DNA of 64,000 bases from Sphingobium boeckii (GCF_014199215.1 NZ_JACIJC010000002.1:372001-436000), one strand, 5' to 3'; counted from the stretch's first letter, positions 25,325-34,653 are shown. The notes: generated from the letters alone by a model not told the origin. Numbers and translations: made by a program.

Positions 25325-25363
25325 GGGACAGTGCCTAACGCACCCATGACCCAAGCGAAAGGG

Positions 25364-25699
25364 TCAGACCGAAAAGCTCGATCCACAGCCGCAGCCCGAG
25401 GCCGCATTGGGATTGGTGACCTTGAACGCCGCGCCGCCCAGCGATTCAACGAAGTCGACGGCGGCGCCGCGCACCAGATCGAGGCTCATGGGATCGACGA
25501 CCAGCTTCACGCCATCGTTGGAAACCTGGATATCATCCGCCTCCACATCATCGGCCAGGCCGAAGCGATATTGGAAGCCCGAACAACCGCCGCCTTCCAC
25601 GGCCAGCCGCAGGATGGCGGGCTTGCCGAGCTTGGTGGCGATCACGGCGACGCGCGCGGCGGCGGATGCGGTGAGTTCGATGGGAAGCGGTTCATTCAT
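25364..25699 (-). CDS. erpA: Iron-sulfur cluster insertion protein (ErpA/IscA type)
   Basis: 111 residues of the HesB/IscA family. Three cluster-binding cysteines are visible: GGGCSGFQYRF and the C-terminal NPNAASGCGCGSSF. The last motif with GCGCGSSF and the length fit ErpA-type A-class carriers, which deliver Fe-S clusters to target proteins. 39 bases upstream of xth on the same strand. ErpA versus IscA cannot be decided with certainty. Confidence 0.9.
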   Translation of the reverse strand: MNEPLPIELTASAAARVAVIATKLGKPAILRLAVEGGGCSGFQYRFGLADDVEADDIQVSNDGVKLVVDPMSLDLVRGAAVDFVESLGGAAFKVTNPNAASGCGCGSSFSV

Positions 25700-25756
25700 G
25701 GAACCGAAATAGGCCTTCGCGGGGGCAACGGCAACCGCTGCGCCCCGAAGCGCGTC

Positions 25757-26521
25757 TTATTTGTCTGCAGGGCCGCCAAGCGCCAGCTTGGTCTCATTGC
25801 TCTTGGCCTGGGCTGCGAGCACATAATCGGCCGATTCGAGGAACGGCACGGGATTGACGGCGCGGCCGTCGAGGCGGACTTCATAATGCAGATGGCTGCC
25901 GGTGGAACGGCCGGTGGAGCCCATCAGGCCGATCAGATCGCCGCGCTTCACGCGGGTGCCCGGCAAAGCGATGATCGACGAGAGATGACCGTAGCGCGTC
26001 TGGATGCCCTGGCCATGTTCCAGTTCGACCAGATTGCCATAGCCGCCGGCGCGCTGGGCGCGACCGACAAGGCCGTCAGCCGTGGCGTAGACCGGCGTGC
26101 CGATCGGGCCGGGGATGTCGACGCCGGCGTGCATGGCGCGCGTGCCTTTGAACGGATCGGAGCGGAAGCCGAAATTGCTGCTGAAGCTGCTGAGATCAAC
26201 GGGACGCTGCGAGGGGATCGAGACGGTGGTCTGCTGAATGCGACCACGGCCCACTTCATCGAGCTTTTTCCAGGACAGGAAGAGCGAACGGAACTGGGGA
26301 TCGGTCTCGTCCTGCTTCTTGGCGCTCTGGAAGAGGCCGCCCTGGGCGGCTTGCTCTGCAGCCGGTGCGGCCACGGCGGCTGCGGTCAGCGCGACGTCAC
26401 TATCGGCAGCATGGGCCGCGGGGGCGAAAGCGAAGACCGCTGCAATGAAAAAAGATTTGGAGATTATTTTCGAGGGACGGAACCCGGCGACCGTTGCGAT
26501 GTTTTTCAACTGAATACCCAT
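25757..26521 (-). CDS. Secreted M23 family metallopeptidase
   Basis: 254 residues; N-terminal signal peptide (SKSFFIAAVFAFAPAAHAAD). The LytM/M23 zinc-peptidase domain occupies the C-terminal half, with MHAGVDIPGPIGTPVYA (first His/Asp ligands), RYGHLSSI and HLHYEVRLDGRAVNPVPFL. All canonical zinc ligands (H..D, H.H) are present, so it is probably an active peptidoglycan endopeptidase rather than an EnvC-type activator. ATG at 26521 is chosen; 26563 would add a non-signal leader. Confidence 0.88.
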   Translation of the reverse strand: MGIQLKNIATVAGFRPSKIISKSFFIAAVFAFAPAAHAADSDVALTAAAVAAPAAEQAAQGGLFQSAKKQDETDPQFRSLFLSWKKLDEVGRGRIQQTTVSIPSQRPVDLSSFSSNFGFRSDPFKGTRAMHAGVDIPGPIGTPVYATADGLVGRAQRAGGYGNLVELEHGQGIQTRYGHLSSIIALPGTRVKRGDLIGLMGSTGRSTGSHLHYEVRLDGRAVNPVPFLESADYVLAAQAKSNETKLALGGPADK

Positions 26522-26647
26522 GCTCTTTGCGACCCCCGATGGCGAACCGAATGCAATGTGCAATCGGCGTCTTCGAATACATCAGGACTTCCCCCGCCCC
26601 TTTTACGATGCCCAGTCTGTCTGCGGGGGCATTCCGCGATGCACAAG

Positions 26648-27427
26648 TCACAGATAATATTCCTGCGTTAAACCGGCTGCAGACCGCGCCGAGTCGTTGA
26701 ATGGTGGCTTCAGTGCACCACGAAAATGGCGCTTTATCAGCATTTTCCATGTGGACGCGGGTTCCGAATCATCGTTAACGCACGTCCAGTTGAACCATTT
26801 CGTCCCCGCCGAAACATGGATGATTTCGTCCTCCATGATGCGCGTCAGGATGCGGGCCGTAGGCTGATCTCCCGCCTGTTCGAATCGCGCGATCGTCATC
26901 GGCGTCACGTCCAGGCCGCGCGCTTCGAGCACCATCGGCACCACGGCCAGACGCGCCTGCGCATCATGCGCGGTCTCTTCCGCGGCCTCCCAAAGCCCGT
27001 CATGCGCGGGCAACGCGCCATAGAAACTACCGAGCTGACGCAGTCGGCGGTCGAGCAAGGCGAAGTGCATCGCCTCATCCGCTGCCACCTTCATCCAATC
27101 ATCCATGAACCCCCGCGGAAATGCGCCGCCGAACCGGCCCGGCAGGTCCAGCGCCAAATCCATAGCGACGAATTCGATATGCGCCAGCGCATGGATCAGC
27201 GCGATCCGGCCGCGTTCCGATCCGCCCTTGCCGCGCTTGGGCATCCGGTTTGGCGGGAGCAATGCGGGCGCTGCGGGCCGGCCGGGGCGATCGGGCATCG
27301 GGGTTTCGAAGGCATGAGCGAGCCGGCCCAAGCGCCAGTTTCGGGCAGCCGCGCGGGTGAGGCTGATTTTTTCGAACGGGTCTTGGGCGTGGAGGGCCGC
27401 AGCAATGGCCTGGGAGATGGTGGTCAT
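26648..27427 (-). CDS. DUF455 family ferritin-like protein
   Basis: 259 residues. The ferritin-like helices show E/H metal ligand pairs: HALAHIEFVAMDLALDLPGR, VAADEAMHFALLDRRL, and MEDEIIHVSAGTKWF. The family is often annotated as DUF455 (sometimes mis-annotated as rhamnosyltransferase) and resembles MiaE-type di-iron oxygenases; the substrate is unknown. Located between an M23 peptidase and bcp, as is common in sphingomonads. Confidence 0.88.
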   Translation of the reverse strand: MTTISQAIAAALHAQDPFEKISLTRAAARNWRLGRLAHAFETPMPDRPGRPAAPALLPPNRMPKRGKGGSERGRIALIHALAHIEFVAMDLALDLPGRFGGAFPRGFMDDWMKVAADEAMHFALLDRRLRQLGSFYGALPAHDGLWEAAEETAHDAQARLAVVPMVLEARGLDVTPMTIARFEQAGDQPTARILTRIMEDEIIHVSAGTKWFNWTCVNDDSEPASTWKMLIKRHFRGALKPPFNDSARSAAGLTQEYYL

Positions 27428-27450
27428 TTAGCCTGTCATTCCCTTTTGTC

Positions 27451-27551
27451 CGTCATTCCCGCGAAGGCGGGAATCCCGCTTTTCCGTGAAGCATCCGAAA
27501 GAAGAAGAAGAAGAAGAAGAAGCGGGATCCCCGCGTTCGCGAGGATGACGG
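27451..27551. repeat. Palindromic intergenic repeat, family A (copy 2) with GAA microsatellite
   Basis: CGTCATTCCCGCGAAGGCGG at the left end is matched by CGCGTTCGCGAGGATGACGG at the right end, with inner arms ending AAGCGGGATCC. The loop side contains about eight GAA units (27498-27522), a simple-sequence tract absent in the other copies. It lies between the divergently unrelated DUF455 start and the bcp stop. Confidence 0.8.
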
Positions 27552-27597
27552 GTGAGGGGCAAAAATGCCAGGCGATGAGACGCGGGGATATCGGAAT

Positions 27598-28062
27598 TCA
27601 AAGCCCCTTCACCGCCTCCAGCACGGCCTCGGCATGGCCCTTAACCTTCACCTTGCGCCAGATGCGGCGGATCGCACCCGTCTGGTCGATCAGGAAGGTC
27701 GCGCGGTCGATGCCCATATATTGCCGGCCATAGAGGCTCTTTTCGATCCAGGTGCCGAAGGCCTCGCACACCGCGCCATCCGCATCGCTGGCGAGCGCAA
27801 TCGCCAGATCATGCTTGGCGATGAACTTGTCATGCTTGGCCGTCGTATCCTTGGATAAGCCCACGATTTCCGCACCCGCTGCGGCGAAGTCACCCCGCAA
27901 TGCCGAGAAATCCTTGGCTTCGGTGGTACAACCCGGCGTATCGTCCTTGGGATAGAAATACAGCACCAGCGCCTTGCCCTGAAAAGCGGAGAGCTTTTTC
28001 GTGCTCCCATCCGTCAGAACGAGCATGACATCCGGAGCCTTGTCGCCTTCGTTCACCATCAT
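27598..28062 (-). CDS. bcp: Thiol peroxidase (Bcp/PrxQ family)
   Basis: 154 residues with the peroxidatic cysteine C45 in YPKDDTPGCTTEAKDF and the thioredoxin fold of Bcp. The resolving cysteine usually five residues later (TPGCTxEAC) is replaced by lysine here; another cysteine, C98 (GAVCEAFG), might serve. It reduces hydroperoxides in the cytoplasm. ATGs at 28062 and 28059 are both possible; the first overlaps the glnE stop (ATGA), so the two are coupled. Confidence 0.93.
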   Translation of the reverse strand: MMVNEGDKAPDVMLVLTDGSTKKLSAFQGKALVLYFYPKDDTPGCTTEAKDFSALRGDFAAAGAEIVGLSKDTTAKHDKFIAKHDLAIALASDADGAVCEAFGTWIEKSLYGRQYMGIDRATFLIDQTGAIRRIWRKVKVKGHAEAVLEAVKGL

Positions 28063-30764
28063 TCACTCTCCCTTGGTTCGCCGAAAACATGGTGCCAGCA
28101 ATCGAGCACGCTCTGCCGTGCGGCGGCATAGGCGTCCAGCAGCGCATCCCAATTCTCCGTGCGGCAGGCACGCGCCACCAGCGCTTTGGTGGCATCATCG
28201 GGATAATCACAGGAAGGCGAGACCAGCCTGAGCGTCACCAGCATCCGCACCAGCAGCGCATGGGCTGCATCCAGCCCCTTTGGCAGACGCCCCTTGTCCG
28301 CCAGCGCGCCGATCGCCTGGCGCAGCGCCGGGTTCAGGCCTTCCCCGTAACGCAATTGCGCGACGTGGACGCAGAATTCCAGATCGACCAGACCGCCGGG
28401 GATCAACTTCACGTCCAGCGGCCCACAGGGCGGCTTGTGCATCGCCATATCCGCCCGCATCTTGATGGCATCCGCAAGCAAGACATCGGCATCGCGCGGC
28501 GCGGAAAGCACATTGGCGACCACTTTCATCACCTGCGCCCGTCCGGCCTTCGATCCGAAAACAAGCCGCGCGCGGGTGAGCGCCATATGCTCCCATGTCC
28601 ACGCATCTTCGCGCTGATAGCGCTCGAAAGCATCGAGCGAAACCGTGAGCGGCCCCTGCGCACCCGATGGCCGCAGCCGCGTATCGACCTCATAAAGCGG
28701 CCCCGCCGCGGTCGGCACGGAAAGCGCGCCGGTGATCCGTTGTGCCAGACGGTTATAATAATGGACCGCGCCGAGCGGCTTCTTCCCGTCCGATTCCGCC
28801 GCATAATCGCCGGTAAACACATAGATCACGTCGAGATCGGAGGCATTGGTAAGCGCCCCGCCCCCCAGCCGCCCCAGCCCGATGATCAGCAATTCGCTAT
28901 CGGGCACGCGGCCATGCGCTTCTTCGAATTCGGCCACGGTGCGGCTGGCGAGGATTTCGATCGCTGCCTCGGCCACGCGGGCATAGCCATTGGCCACGTC
29001 GAGCGGATCCTGCGCACCCTCCACGATCTGCACGCCCAGCGCAAAGCGGCGCTCGTTCACGGTGACGCGCACCGAATCGAGCAATTGCTGATAATCCGCG
29101 CCGCGCTCGGTCCGCCCGCATTCGGCGATCAGCACGTCGAGCGCAGGTGGCAGTTCCAGCGCGGTCTGGTCGATCAGCCCGTCGAGCAGATCCGGGCGAC
29201 GGCCCAGCAATTCGGCGAGCACGGGTGCGTGGCTCAGGATATCGCCCAGCAACCGCGCCAGCGCGGGCCGCGCATCGAGCAGGCGAAACAGGTTGAGCGC
29301 GCTGGGCAGGCGGATGATCACATCATCCAGCCGATTGAGCGCCTGCTGCGGATCGGGTGACTGGCCGATGGCGGTGAGCAGGCTCGGCAACACGCGCTCC
29401 AGCGCCTCTCTGGCCGCGTCGGTGCGCACCGCGCGGACCGATCCGTCGCGCCATTTCGTTATCCGCACCTGTGCGGTGGCCGGATCGGGAAAGCCCGCCT
29501 CGGCCAGCCACGTTTCGAGACGCGCGGAATCGTGGGACACATTCCGTTCTTGGGTCTCCGCCTCGTCATCCAGCCCGTCATAAATCCGTCCGACCCGCGC
29601 AATCGGACCATCGAGCAGATTGATCAGCGCCGCGCCGCTCTCAAGCCCGTGCAGCTTCGCCACGCCGTCCAGCGCCGCTGCATCCTTGGGCAGGCTGTGC
29701 GTCTGCTGATCATCCACCATCTGCAGCCGGTGTTCGATCGTGCGATACAGGCGGTAAGCCTCGGCCAGATCGCTGGCGTCCTGCGGATCGATCCGCCCCG
29801 CATCGGCCAGCGCCGCCAGCGCATCGAGCGTTGCGGGGGTACGGAGTGGCGTTTCGCGGCCGCCATAGATCATCTGATGGATCTGCGCGTAAAACTCCAC
29901 CTCGCGAATGCCGCCACGCCCCCGCTTCAGATCATAGCCCGGCCCCAATTTCTGGCCCTGCGCATGATGATCGCGGATACGACGCGATATCCCGCGGATT
30001 TCGGCAATCGCGCCATAATCCAGCCCGCGCCGCCACACGAAAGGCCGGATCGCATCGAGAAAATACTGCCCCAGCGCCTTGTCCCCCGCCGCGGCGCGGG
30101 AGCGGATGAACGCCGCGCGCTCCCATGGCAGCGCGCTCGATTCATAATAGGATAGCGCGGCTTCCACAGGCAGAGCGGGCGGCGTGACTTCGGAAGACGG
30201 CCGCAGCCGCAGATCGACGCGAAAGACATAACCATCCGCATCGCGCTCCTGCATCAGTTGCACCACGCGCCGCGCGATCCGGGCCGCCGCCTCCACCGGC
30301 TCTTCGCGGCTGCTATGCGGCAGAGTCTCGGGATCGAAGATCAGGATCGGATCGATATCCGAGGAATAATTGAGTTCGCTGCTGCCATGTTTGCCCAGCG
30401 CCAAGGCCGCAAACCCATCCGGCCCCGCCCCCGGCGTGCGTTCGGCAATCGCGGTGCGGATGGCGCGGTCCAGCGTGCGGTCGGCCAGTGCAGACAATTC
30501 GGAGACCACCGTCTCCAGCGGAAACACGCCCGCCAGATCCCCGATGGCCAGCGCCAGCGCATAGCCATTGCGCTCGATCCGCATCGCGCGCGCCACATTG
30601 CCTTCCTCCGCGGCGCGCGCGCGCGCATGGGTGAGCGCGCCCTGACAATCGCCCGACGCCAATATGTCCACCAGATCGCGATTGCGATCGATCAGATGCC
30701 GGAGAAAAGGGGAATGGCGCTCGGCGCGGTCAAGCGCGCCGGCAATCGCGATGGTGGTATTCAT
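28059..30764 (-). CDS. glnE: Bifunctional glutamine synthetase adenylyltransferase/deadenylase
   Basis: 901 residues with two nucleotidyltransferase domains. The N-terminal deadenylase (AR) domain has ALGKHGSSELNYSSDIDPIL and the C-terminal adenylylating (AT) domain has GLGRLGGGALTNASDLDVIY. Both show the GS/GG and D.D metal motif. It controls glutamine synthetase by AMP addition or removal in response to nitrogen status through PII. Length is usual for the family. The bcp gene is coupled at its end. Confidence 0.95.
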   Translation of the reverse strand: MNTTIAIAGALDRAERHSPFLRHLIDRNRDLVDILASGDCQGALTHARARAAEEGNVARAMRIERNGYALALAIGDLAGVFPLETVVSELSALADRTLDRAIRTAIAERTPGAGPDGFAALALGKHGSSELNYSSDIDPILIFDPETLPHSSREEPVEAAARIARRVVQLMQERDADGYVFRVDLRLRPSSEVTPPALPVEAALSYYESSALPWERAAFIRSRAAAGDKALGQYFLDAIRPFVWRRGLDYGAIAEIRGISRRIRDHHAQGQKLGPGYDLKRGRGGIREVEFYAQIHQMIYGGRETPLRTPATLDALAALADAGRIDPQDASDLAEAYRLYRTIEHRLQMVDDQQTHSLPKDAAALDGVAKLHGLESGAALINLLDGPIARVGRIYDGLDDEAETQERNVSHDSARLETWLAEAGFPDPATAQVRITKWRDGSVRAVRTDAAREALERVLPSLLTAIGQSPDPQQALNRLDDVIIRLPSALNLFRLLDARPALARLLGDILSHAPVLAELLGRRPDLLDGLIDQTALELPPALDVLIAECGRTERGADYQQLLDSVRVTVNERRFALGVQIVEGAQDPLDVANGYARVAEAAIEILASRTVAEFEEAHGRVPDSELLIIGLGRLGGGALTNASDLDVIYVFTGDYAAESDGKKPLGAVHYYNRLAQRITGALSVPTAAGPLYEVDTRLRPSGAQGPLTVSLDAFERYQREDAWTWEHMALTRARLVFGSKAGRAQVMKVVANVLSAPRDADVLLADAIKMRADMAMHKPPCGPLDVKLIPGGLVDLEFCVHVAQLRYGEGLNPALRQAIGALADKGRLPKGLDAAHALLVRMLVTLRLVSPSCDYPDDATKALVARACRTENWDALLDAYAAARQSVLDCWHHVFGEPRESE

Positions 30765-30841
30765 GCCACAGCTTTAGGCGGGTGAAGCAATGTTTGACAA
30801 TTGCGCACGCAACTCTCCCGTGATCGCAGCGTTGTGCCTGT

Positions 30842-31009
30842 ATGTCTGAAAGACTTCATCATCATCGCGCAATGGAAAATGCACAGGTGCTCGTCACAAA
30901 TCCCTCCCCTTCCGATGGCGTGGGCAATGCCCTTCGCTCGGCCTTTCGTGGTCGCCTGAAGAACCTGCCGCCGGATATGGCCGCATTATTGTCGAAACTG
31001 GACAATTAA
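30842..31009 (+). CDS. NepR-like anti-sigma factor candidate (55 residues)
   Basis: An ORF below common length cutoffs. Residues 24-54 read SDGVGNALRSAFRGRLKN and then LPPDMAALLSKLD. This fits the NepR core: a short helix 'vG.aLR.ay', a proline turn, and 'P..m..LL.kLd'. NepR proteins bind EcfG-type sigma factors and are titrated by phospho-PhyR in the alphaproteobacterial general stress response. No phyR or ecfG is adjacent, so this could be a second, orphan paralogue. Translation evidence is limited: no strong ribosome site was seen. An AT-rich spacer separates it from the divergent glnE start. Confidence 0.5.
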   Translation: MSERLHHHRAMENAQVLVTNPSPSDGVGNALRSAFRGRLKNLPPDMAALLSKLDN

Positions 31010-31129
31010 ACTTTGGCCGTTTCTGCCGCTCTTCAGCCCTAATAATTCCTTCACCACTTCCGATCACGATTCAGGAATGTAAATCGTCGCAAAACCCGGC
31101 CGTTGGACACGGTTCGGAAAGATTGCGCC

Positions 31130-31648
31130 ATGCACGCTGCATCAGGAATCAAGCAGATCGGGCTCGCCATTTTGGCGGCACCTCTTCTGATAGGCGCTGC
31201 CGCGCCCGCCCGTGACACTTTGATCCTCGGTGCGCATAATCGCGAACGCGCAAGCATCGATCTCCCCGCAATGCACTGGGATGCCGCATTGACGGTGGAG
31301 GCTCAGAAATGGGCAGATCACATGGCCGCCACCGGCCAGTTCGAACATTATGAGGAAGTCTCCACCGATCCCGATGCGCAGGGCGAAAACCTGTGGATGG
31401 GCACCAAGGGTGCATTCGGCGTCGAAACGATGGTGAGCCACTGGATCGAGGAAAAGAAGGATTTCGTCCCCGGCGTGTTCCCGCAGAACAGCCGGACGGG
31501 CGATATGGAGGATGTGGGCCATTATACCCAGATCGTCTGGCGCGCCACCGGTCGGGTCGGTTGCGCCATTGCCGAAGATGGCGAGGATGAATTTCTCGTC
31601 TGCCGTTATGCCGAAGGCGGCAACGTGATCGGCGAACGCCCTTTCTGA
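31130..31648 (+). CDS. CAP-superfamily (SCP/PR-1) secreted protein
   Basis: 172 residues with a signal peptide (IKQIGLAILAAPLLIGAAAP). The CAP domain has HNRERASIDLPAMHWDAAL with the first conserved His, GENLWMG, and HYTQIVWRATGRVGCAI, all signature motifs. Bacterial CAP proteins are exported and of diverse or unknown activity. ATG at 31130 is chosen over a TTG at 31103 since the signal peptide begins there. It ends directly next to the convergent glutaminase stop. Confidence 0.88.
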   Translation: MHAASGIKQIGLAILAAPLLIGAAAPARDTLILGAHNRERASIDLPAMHWDAALTVEAQKWADHMAATGQFEHYEEVSTDPDAQGENLWMGTKGAFGVETMVSHWIEEKKDFVPGVFPQNSRTGDMEDVGHYTQIVWRATGRVGCAIAEDGEDEFLVCRYAEGGNVIGERPF

Positions 31649-32584
31649 TCAGCGCGCGCCCGGCGGGTTGAAGACGGACCAGCCGGTCGCTTCGGACAGC
31701 CGTTCGAGCGCGAGCGAACCCAGCAGCGAATTGCCGCGATCGTTCAGCCCCGGCGACCAGACCGCAATGCTCGCCTCCCCCGGCACGATCGCAATGATCC
31801 CGCCGCCCACACCCGATTTTCCAGGAATGCCCACGCGAAAGGCGAATTCGCCCGAGCCGTCATAATGGCCGCAGGTGAGCATCAGTGCATTGATCCTGCG
31901 TGCGCGGATCGCGGTCACCACCTGCCGTCCGGTGCCGGGATGCTTGCCATCATGCACCAGATAGCGCCCCGCCATGGCGAGTTGCAGGCAGGTCATGGAG
32001 AGTGCGCATTGATGGAAATACACCTTCAGCGCGCTTTCCACATTGTGCATATTGCCGAATGACTTCATGTAATTGGCAAGCGCGATGTTGCGAAACCCGG
32101 TCTCGGCCTCCGAACTGGCGACTTCCTGATCGATCTGCACCTCGTCATCGTCCGCCAGATAGCGCAGGAAGCGCAGGATATCGCCGATCGTCTCGCGCGG
32201 TTCGCCACCGCCCAGCACGACATCGCTCACCACGATCGCACCAGCATTAATGAACGGATTGCGCGGAATCCCGCCCTCATGTTCAAGCTGGACCACCGAA
32301 TTGAAGGCCGATCCTGAGGGCTCGCGCCCCACGCGCGTCCAAAGGTCTGCACCCACCTTGCCCAGCGCCATGCTCAGCGCAAACACCTTGGAGATGCTCT
32401 GGATGGAAAAGCATGTCCTCGCATCGCCCGCGGTGAAAACCCGGCCGTCCGCCATGACGACGGCGATCCCGAATTGCGCCGGATCGACGCGGGCCAGCGC
32501 CGGGATATAGTCCGCCGCCTTCCCGCGATGCTGCGCAGCCGTCATCTCGGCAGTAATGGCATCGATGATTCGCTGAATATCCAT
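31649..32584 (-). CDS. glsA: Glutaminase A
   Basis: 311 residues of the serine-dependent beta-lactamase-like glutaminase family: [17 protein letters not shown] gives the catalytic S63-x-x-K66, then [30 protein letters not shown] and [11 protein letters not shown]. It hydrolyses glutamine to glutamate and ammonia, linked to acid resistance and nitrogen balance. Length is as in E. coli GlsA. Single gene; convergent with the CAP gene. Confidence 0.94.
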   Translation of the reverse strand: MDIQRIIDAITAEMTAAQHRGKAADYIPALARVDPAQFGIAVVMADGRVFTAGDARTCFSIQSISKVFALSMALGKVGADLWTRVGREPSGSAFNSVVQLEHEGGIPRNPFINAGAIVVSDVVLGGGEPRETIGDILRFLRYLADDDEVQIDQEVASSEAETGFRNIALANYMKSFGNMHNVESALKVYFHQCALSMTCLQLAMAGRYLVHDGKHPGTGRQVVTAIRARRINALMLTCGHYDGSGEFAFRVGIPGKSGVGGGIIAIVPGEASIAVWSPGLNDRGNSLLGSLALERLSEATGWSVFNPPGAR

Positions 32585-32676
32585 TTGCGAAAGCCCCCCG
32601 AAATAATTGATTTCTGGGCTTTAGCGCAGCCGGGCGCAGCGCGCTAACCTCTCATTTCATCGATAAAATTGCACGC

Positions 32677-32707
32677 TTGACCTCAAACTCTACTGATGTA
32701 GTAATAT
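32677..32707 (+). promoter_or_regulatory. Candidate promoter with 19-base spacer
   Basis: TTGACC at 32677-32682 and TAATAT at 32702-32707 are separated by 19 bases, the spacing typical of MerR-family-controlled promoters. The CCTCAA half-site inside also resembles SoxR-type sites, but no matching right arm is seen (a CTAC/GTAG mini-palindrome lies in the spacer). Located 28 bases upstream of the DUF4349 lipoprotein gene. Confidence 0.35.
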
Positions 32708-32734
32708 AACATAGAACATAATGGAGAGAGTCAA

Positions 32735-33589
32735 ATGCGCAAGTCTTATACGCTGCTCATGCTCGTCGCGCTCGCTGGATGCAGCAAACCCCAGGAAAGA
32801 TCGGATCAACCGAACGCCGATGTCGCGGAGGAAGCCTTGTCCGCTCCGAACATCGGCCCAACCGCAGCACCCGGCGTCGCATTTAATTACCGTTATGCCT
32901 TCCGCCTGCCCGCCACGAGAATCGGCGAGGTGCAGGAGCGCCATGCCCAGGCGTGCGAGAAACTGGGCATCGACCGCTGCCGGATCACCGGAATGCGCTA
33001 TCGTTTGGTCAACAATCACGATGTCGATGCGATGCTGGCATTCAAGCTGGAGCCCACGCTGGCACGGCAATTCGGCAAGGATGGCATCGCCGCGATCACC
33101 CAAGCAAAAGGTATGCTGGTCGATAGCGAGATCAGCGGTGAGGATGTGGGGACCGCCATCACGGTCGCGCAAAAGGCGGAGGCCCGATTACGATCCGAGC
33201 GCGCGCGGATCGAAGCGCGCCTGAAAGCACCCAATCTGCCCGCGGCCGAACGCGCGCGCCTTGATGCCGAACTGGCCGATCTCGCGCGCTCGACCGAGGC
33301 CAGCACGGCAGGCCGCGAGGAAAAGCAGGAATCGCTCGCTACCACGCCGATGGTATTCAACTATGGATCGGGCGAACTGATCCCCGGCTTCGATGCGCGT
33401 TCACCGCTGCGTGAGGCTTTCGGCACGGCGGGGGCAACGATCGTCGGCGTCGTCGCCTTCCTAATCGTGGTGCTGGGTGGACTGATTCCCTTCGCCATTC
33501 TGGGCGGGGCGATCGGGTTCGCGTGGCGCGCGATCCGCCCGACGATCCGGAAATGGCAGGAAAAACCGGAAAAGGACGCAAATAGCTAG
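32735..33589 (+). CDS. DUF4349 lipoprotein
   Basis: 284 residues with a lipobox LVALAGC (C16), so it is a lipid-anchored protein. A conserved ferredoxin-like part (FNYRYAFRLPATRIGEVQER, EKLGIDRCRITGMRY) is followed by a coiled coil rich in Arg/Glu/Ala (about 145-200), a return to YGSGELIPGF, and a C-terminal TM (TIVGVVAFLIVVLGGLIPFAI) with a basic tail. This is the DUF4349 arrangement. A ribosome site GGAGAGAG precedes the ATG. Function unknown; possibly envelope stress sensing. Confidence 0.85.
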   Translation: MRKSYTLLMLVALAGCSKPQERSDQPNADVAEEALSAPNIGPTAAPGVAFNYRYAFRLPATRIGEVQERHAQACEKLGIDRCRITGMRYRLVNNHDVDAMLAFKLEPTLARQFGKDGIAAITQAKGMLVDSEISGEDVGTAITVAQKAEARLRSERARIEARLKAPNLPAAERARLDAELADLARSTEASTAGREEKQESLATTPMVFNYGSGELIPGFDARSPLREAFGTAGATIVGVVAFLIVVLGGLIPFAILGGAIGFAWRAIRPTIRKWQEKPEKDANS

Positions 33590-33713
33590 CCAACTGGCCA
33601 TGGCACACAATTGCGCCATGCCATCGCATCCGCTATAGGCGCGCCCTTCACGCCCCGGCCTGTGCACCCTTTTTGCGCGGGCCGGGATCACTGCTTTTCA
33701 GGGGTAAATGCCG

Positions 33714-34493
33714 ATGGCTCGCCGCCGCCAGATTTACGAGGGCAAGGCCAAGATCCTGTATGAAGGCCCGGAACCGGGCACGCTCATCCAGTATTTCAAG
33801 GACGATGCCACCGCGTTCAACGCCCAGAAAAAGGGCACGATCAGCGGCAAGGGCGTGTTGAACAACCGGATTTCCGAGCATGTGTTTACGCTGCTCGGCA
33901 ATATCGGCATTCCCACGCACTTCATCCGCCGCCTCAACATGCGCGAACAGCTCATCCGTCAGGTCGAGATCATCCCGATCGAGGTGGTGATCCGCAACGT
34001 GGCCGCCGGTTCGCTCACCAAACGGCTCGGGATCGAAGAGGGAACGCAGCTTCCCCGCACGATCATCGAATATTATTACAAGGACGATGCGCTGGGCGAT
34101 CCGCTGATCGCGGACGAGCATATCGCCTGCTTCGGCTGGGCCAGCCAGGAAGAGATGCACGACATCGCCGACATGGCGATCCGCGTGAACGATTTCCTCT
34201 CCGGCCTCTTCGCCGGGATCGGCATCCGGCTGGTCGATTTCAAGCTGGAATTCGGGCGTCTGTGGGAAAATGAATATGCCCGCGTGATCCTGGCCGATGA
34301 GATCAGCCCCGATGGCTGCCGCCTGTGGGACATGGTTTCGAACGAAAAGCTCGACAAGGATCGCTTCCGCCAGGATCTGGGCGGCGAAGTGGAGGCCTAT
34401 CAGGAGGTCGCGCGCCGCCTGGGCCTGCTGCCCGAAGGCCCGGACAATGCCGTGCTCGATCTGGAGACCCACCGGAAAAAGCGCGGGAAGTAG
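33714..34493 (+). CDS. purC: Phosphoribosylaminoimidazole-succinocarboxamide synthase
   Basis: 259 residues. [20 protein letters not shown] is the SAICAR synthetase start, with [34 protein letters not shown] and [12 protein letters not shown], the PurC signatures. It catalyses CAIR + Asp + ATP to SAICAR in purine synthesis. The ATG at 33714 sits 9 bases after AGGGG; an ATG two codons earlier is too close. The purS-purQ genes lie 3 kb downstream with an M16 peptidase between. Confidence 0.96.
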   Translation: MARRRQIYEGKAKILYEGPEPGTLIQYFKDDATAFNAQKKGTISGKGVLNNRISEHVFTLLGNIGIPTHFIRRLNMREQLIRQVEIIPIEVVIRNVAAGSLTKRLGIEEGTQLPRTIIEYYYKDDALGDPLIADEHIACFGWASQEEMHDIADMAIRVNDFLSGLFAGIGIRLVDFKLEFGRLWENEYARVILADEISPDGCRLWDMVSNEKLDKDRFRQDLGGEVEAYQEVARRLGLLPEGPDNAVLDLETHRKKRGK

Positions 34494-34513
34494 ACGCTGA
34501 AAGATTAAACTCC

Positions 34514-34592
34514 GTTCGGGCTGAGCCTGTCGAAGCCTTTTTCTTCTTTCGGATCGGGAGAAGGAAAAGGCGTCGACTGGCTCAGCCGGCAC
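34514..34592. repeat. Palindromic intergenic repeat, family D
   Basis: GTTCGGGCTGAGCCTGTCGA and its imperfect complement GACTGGCTCAGCCGGCAC flank about 30 bases. The arm sequence resembles a repeat frequent in sphingomonad genomes. It follows purC and could act as its terminator. Confidence 0.6.
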
Positions 34593-34653
34593 GGTTTCGG
34601 GTATGGCGCATAGCATCTTGCACCCCGCCAACCCCCATGCTCTTGTCCCGCCC

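Noticed and set aside
25109-26671. 520-codon plus-strand frame
   Set aside because: Antisense shadow over xth, erpA and the M23 gene; composition typical of high-GC shadow frames.
28089-29360. 423-codon plus-strand frame
   Set aside because: Antisense to glnE with no domain or start signal.
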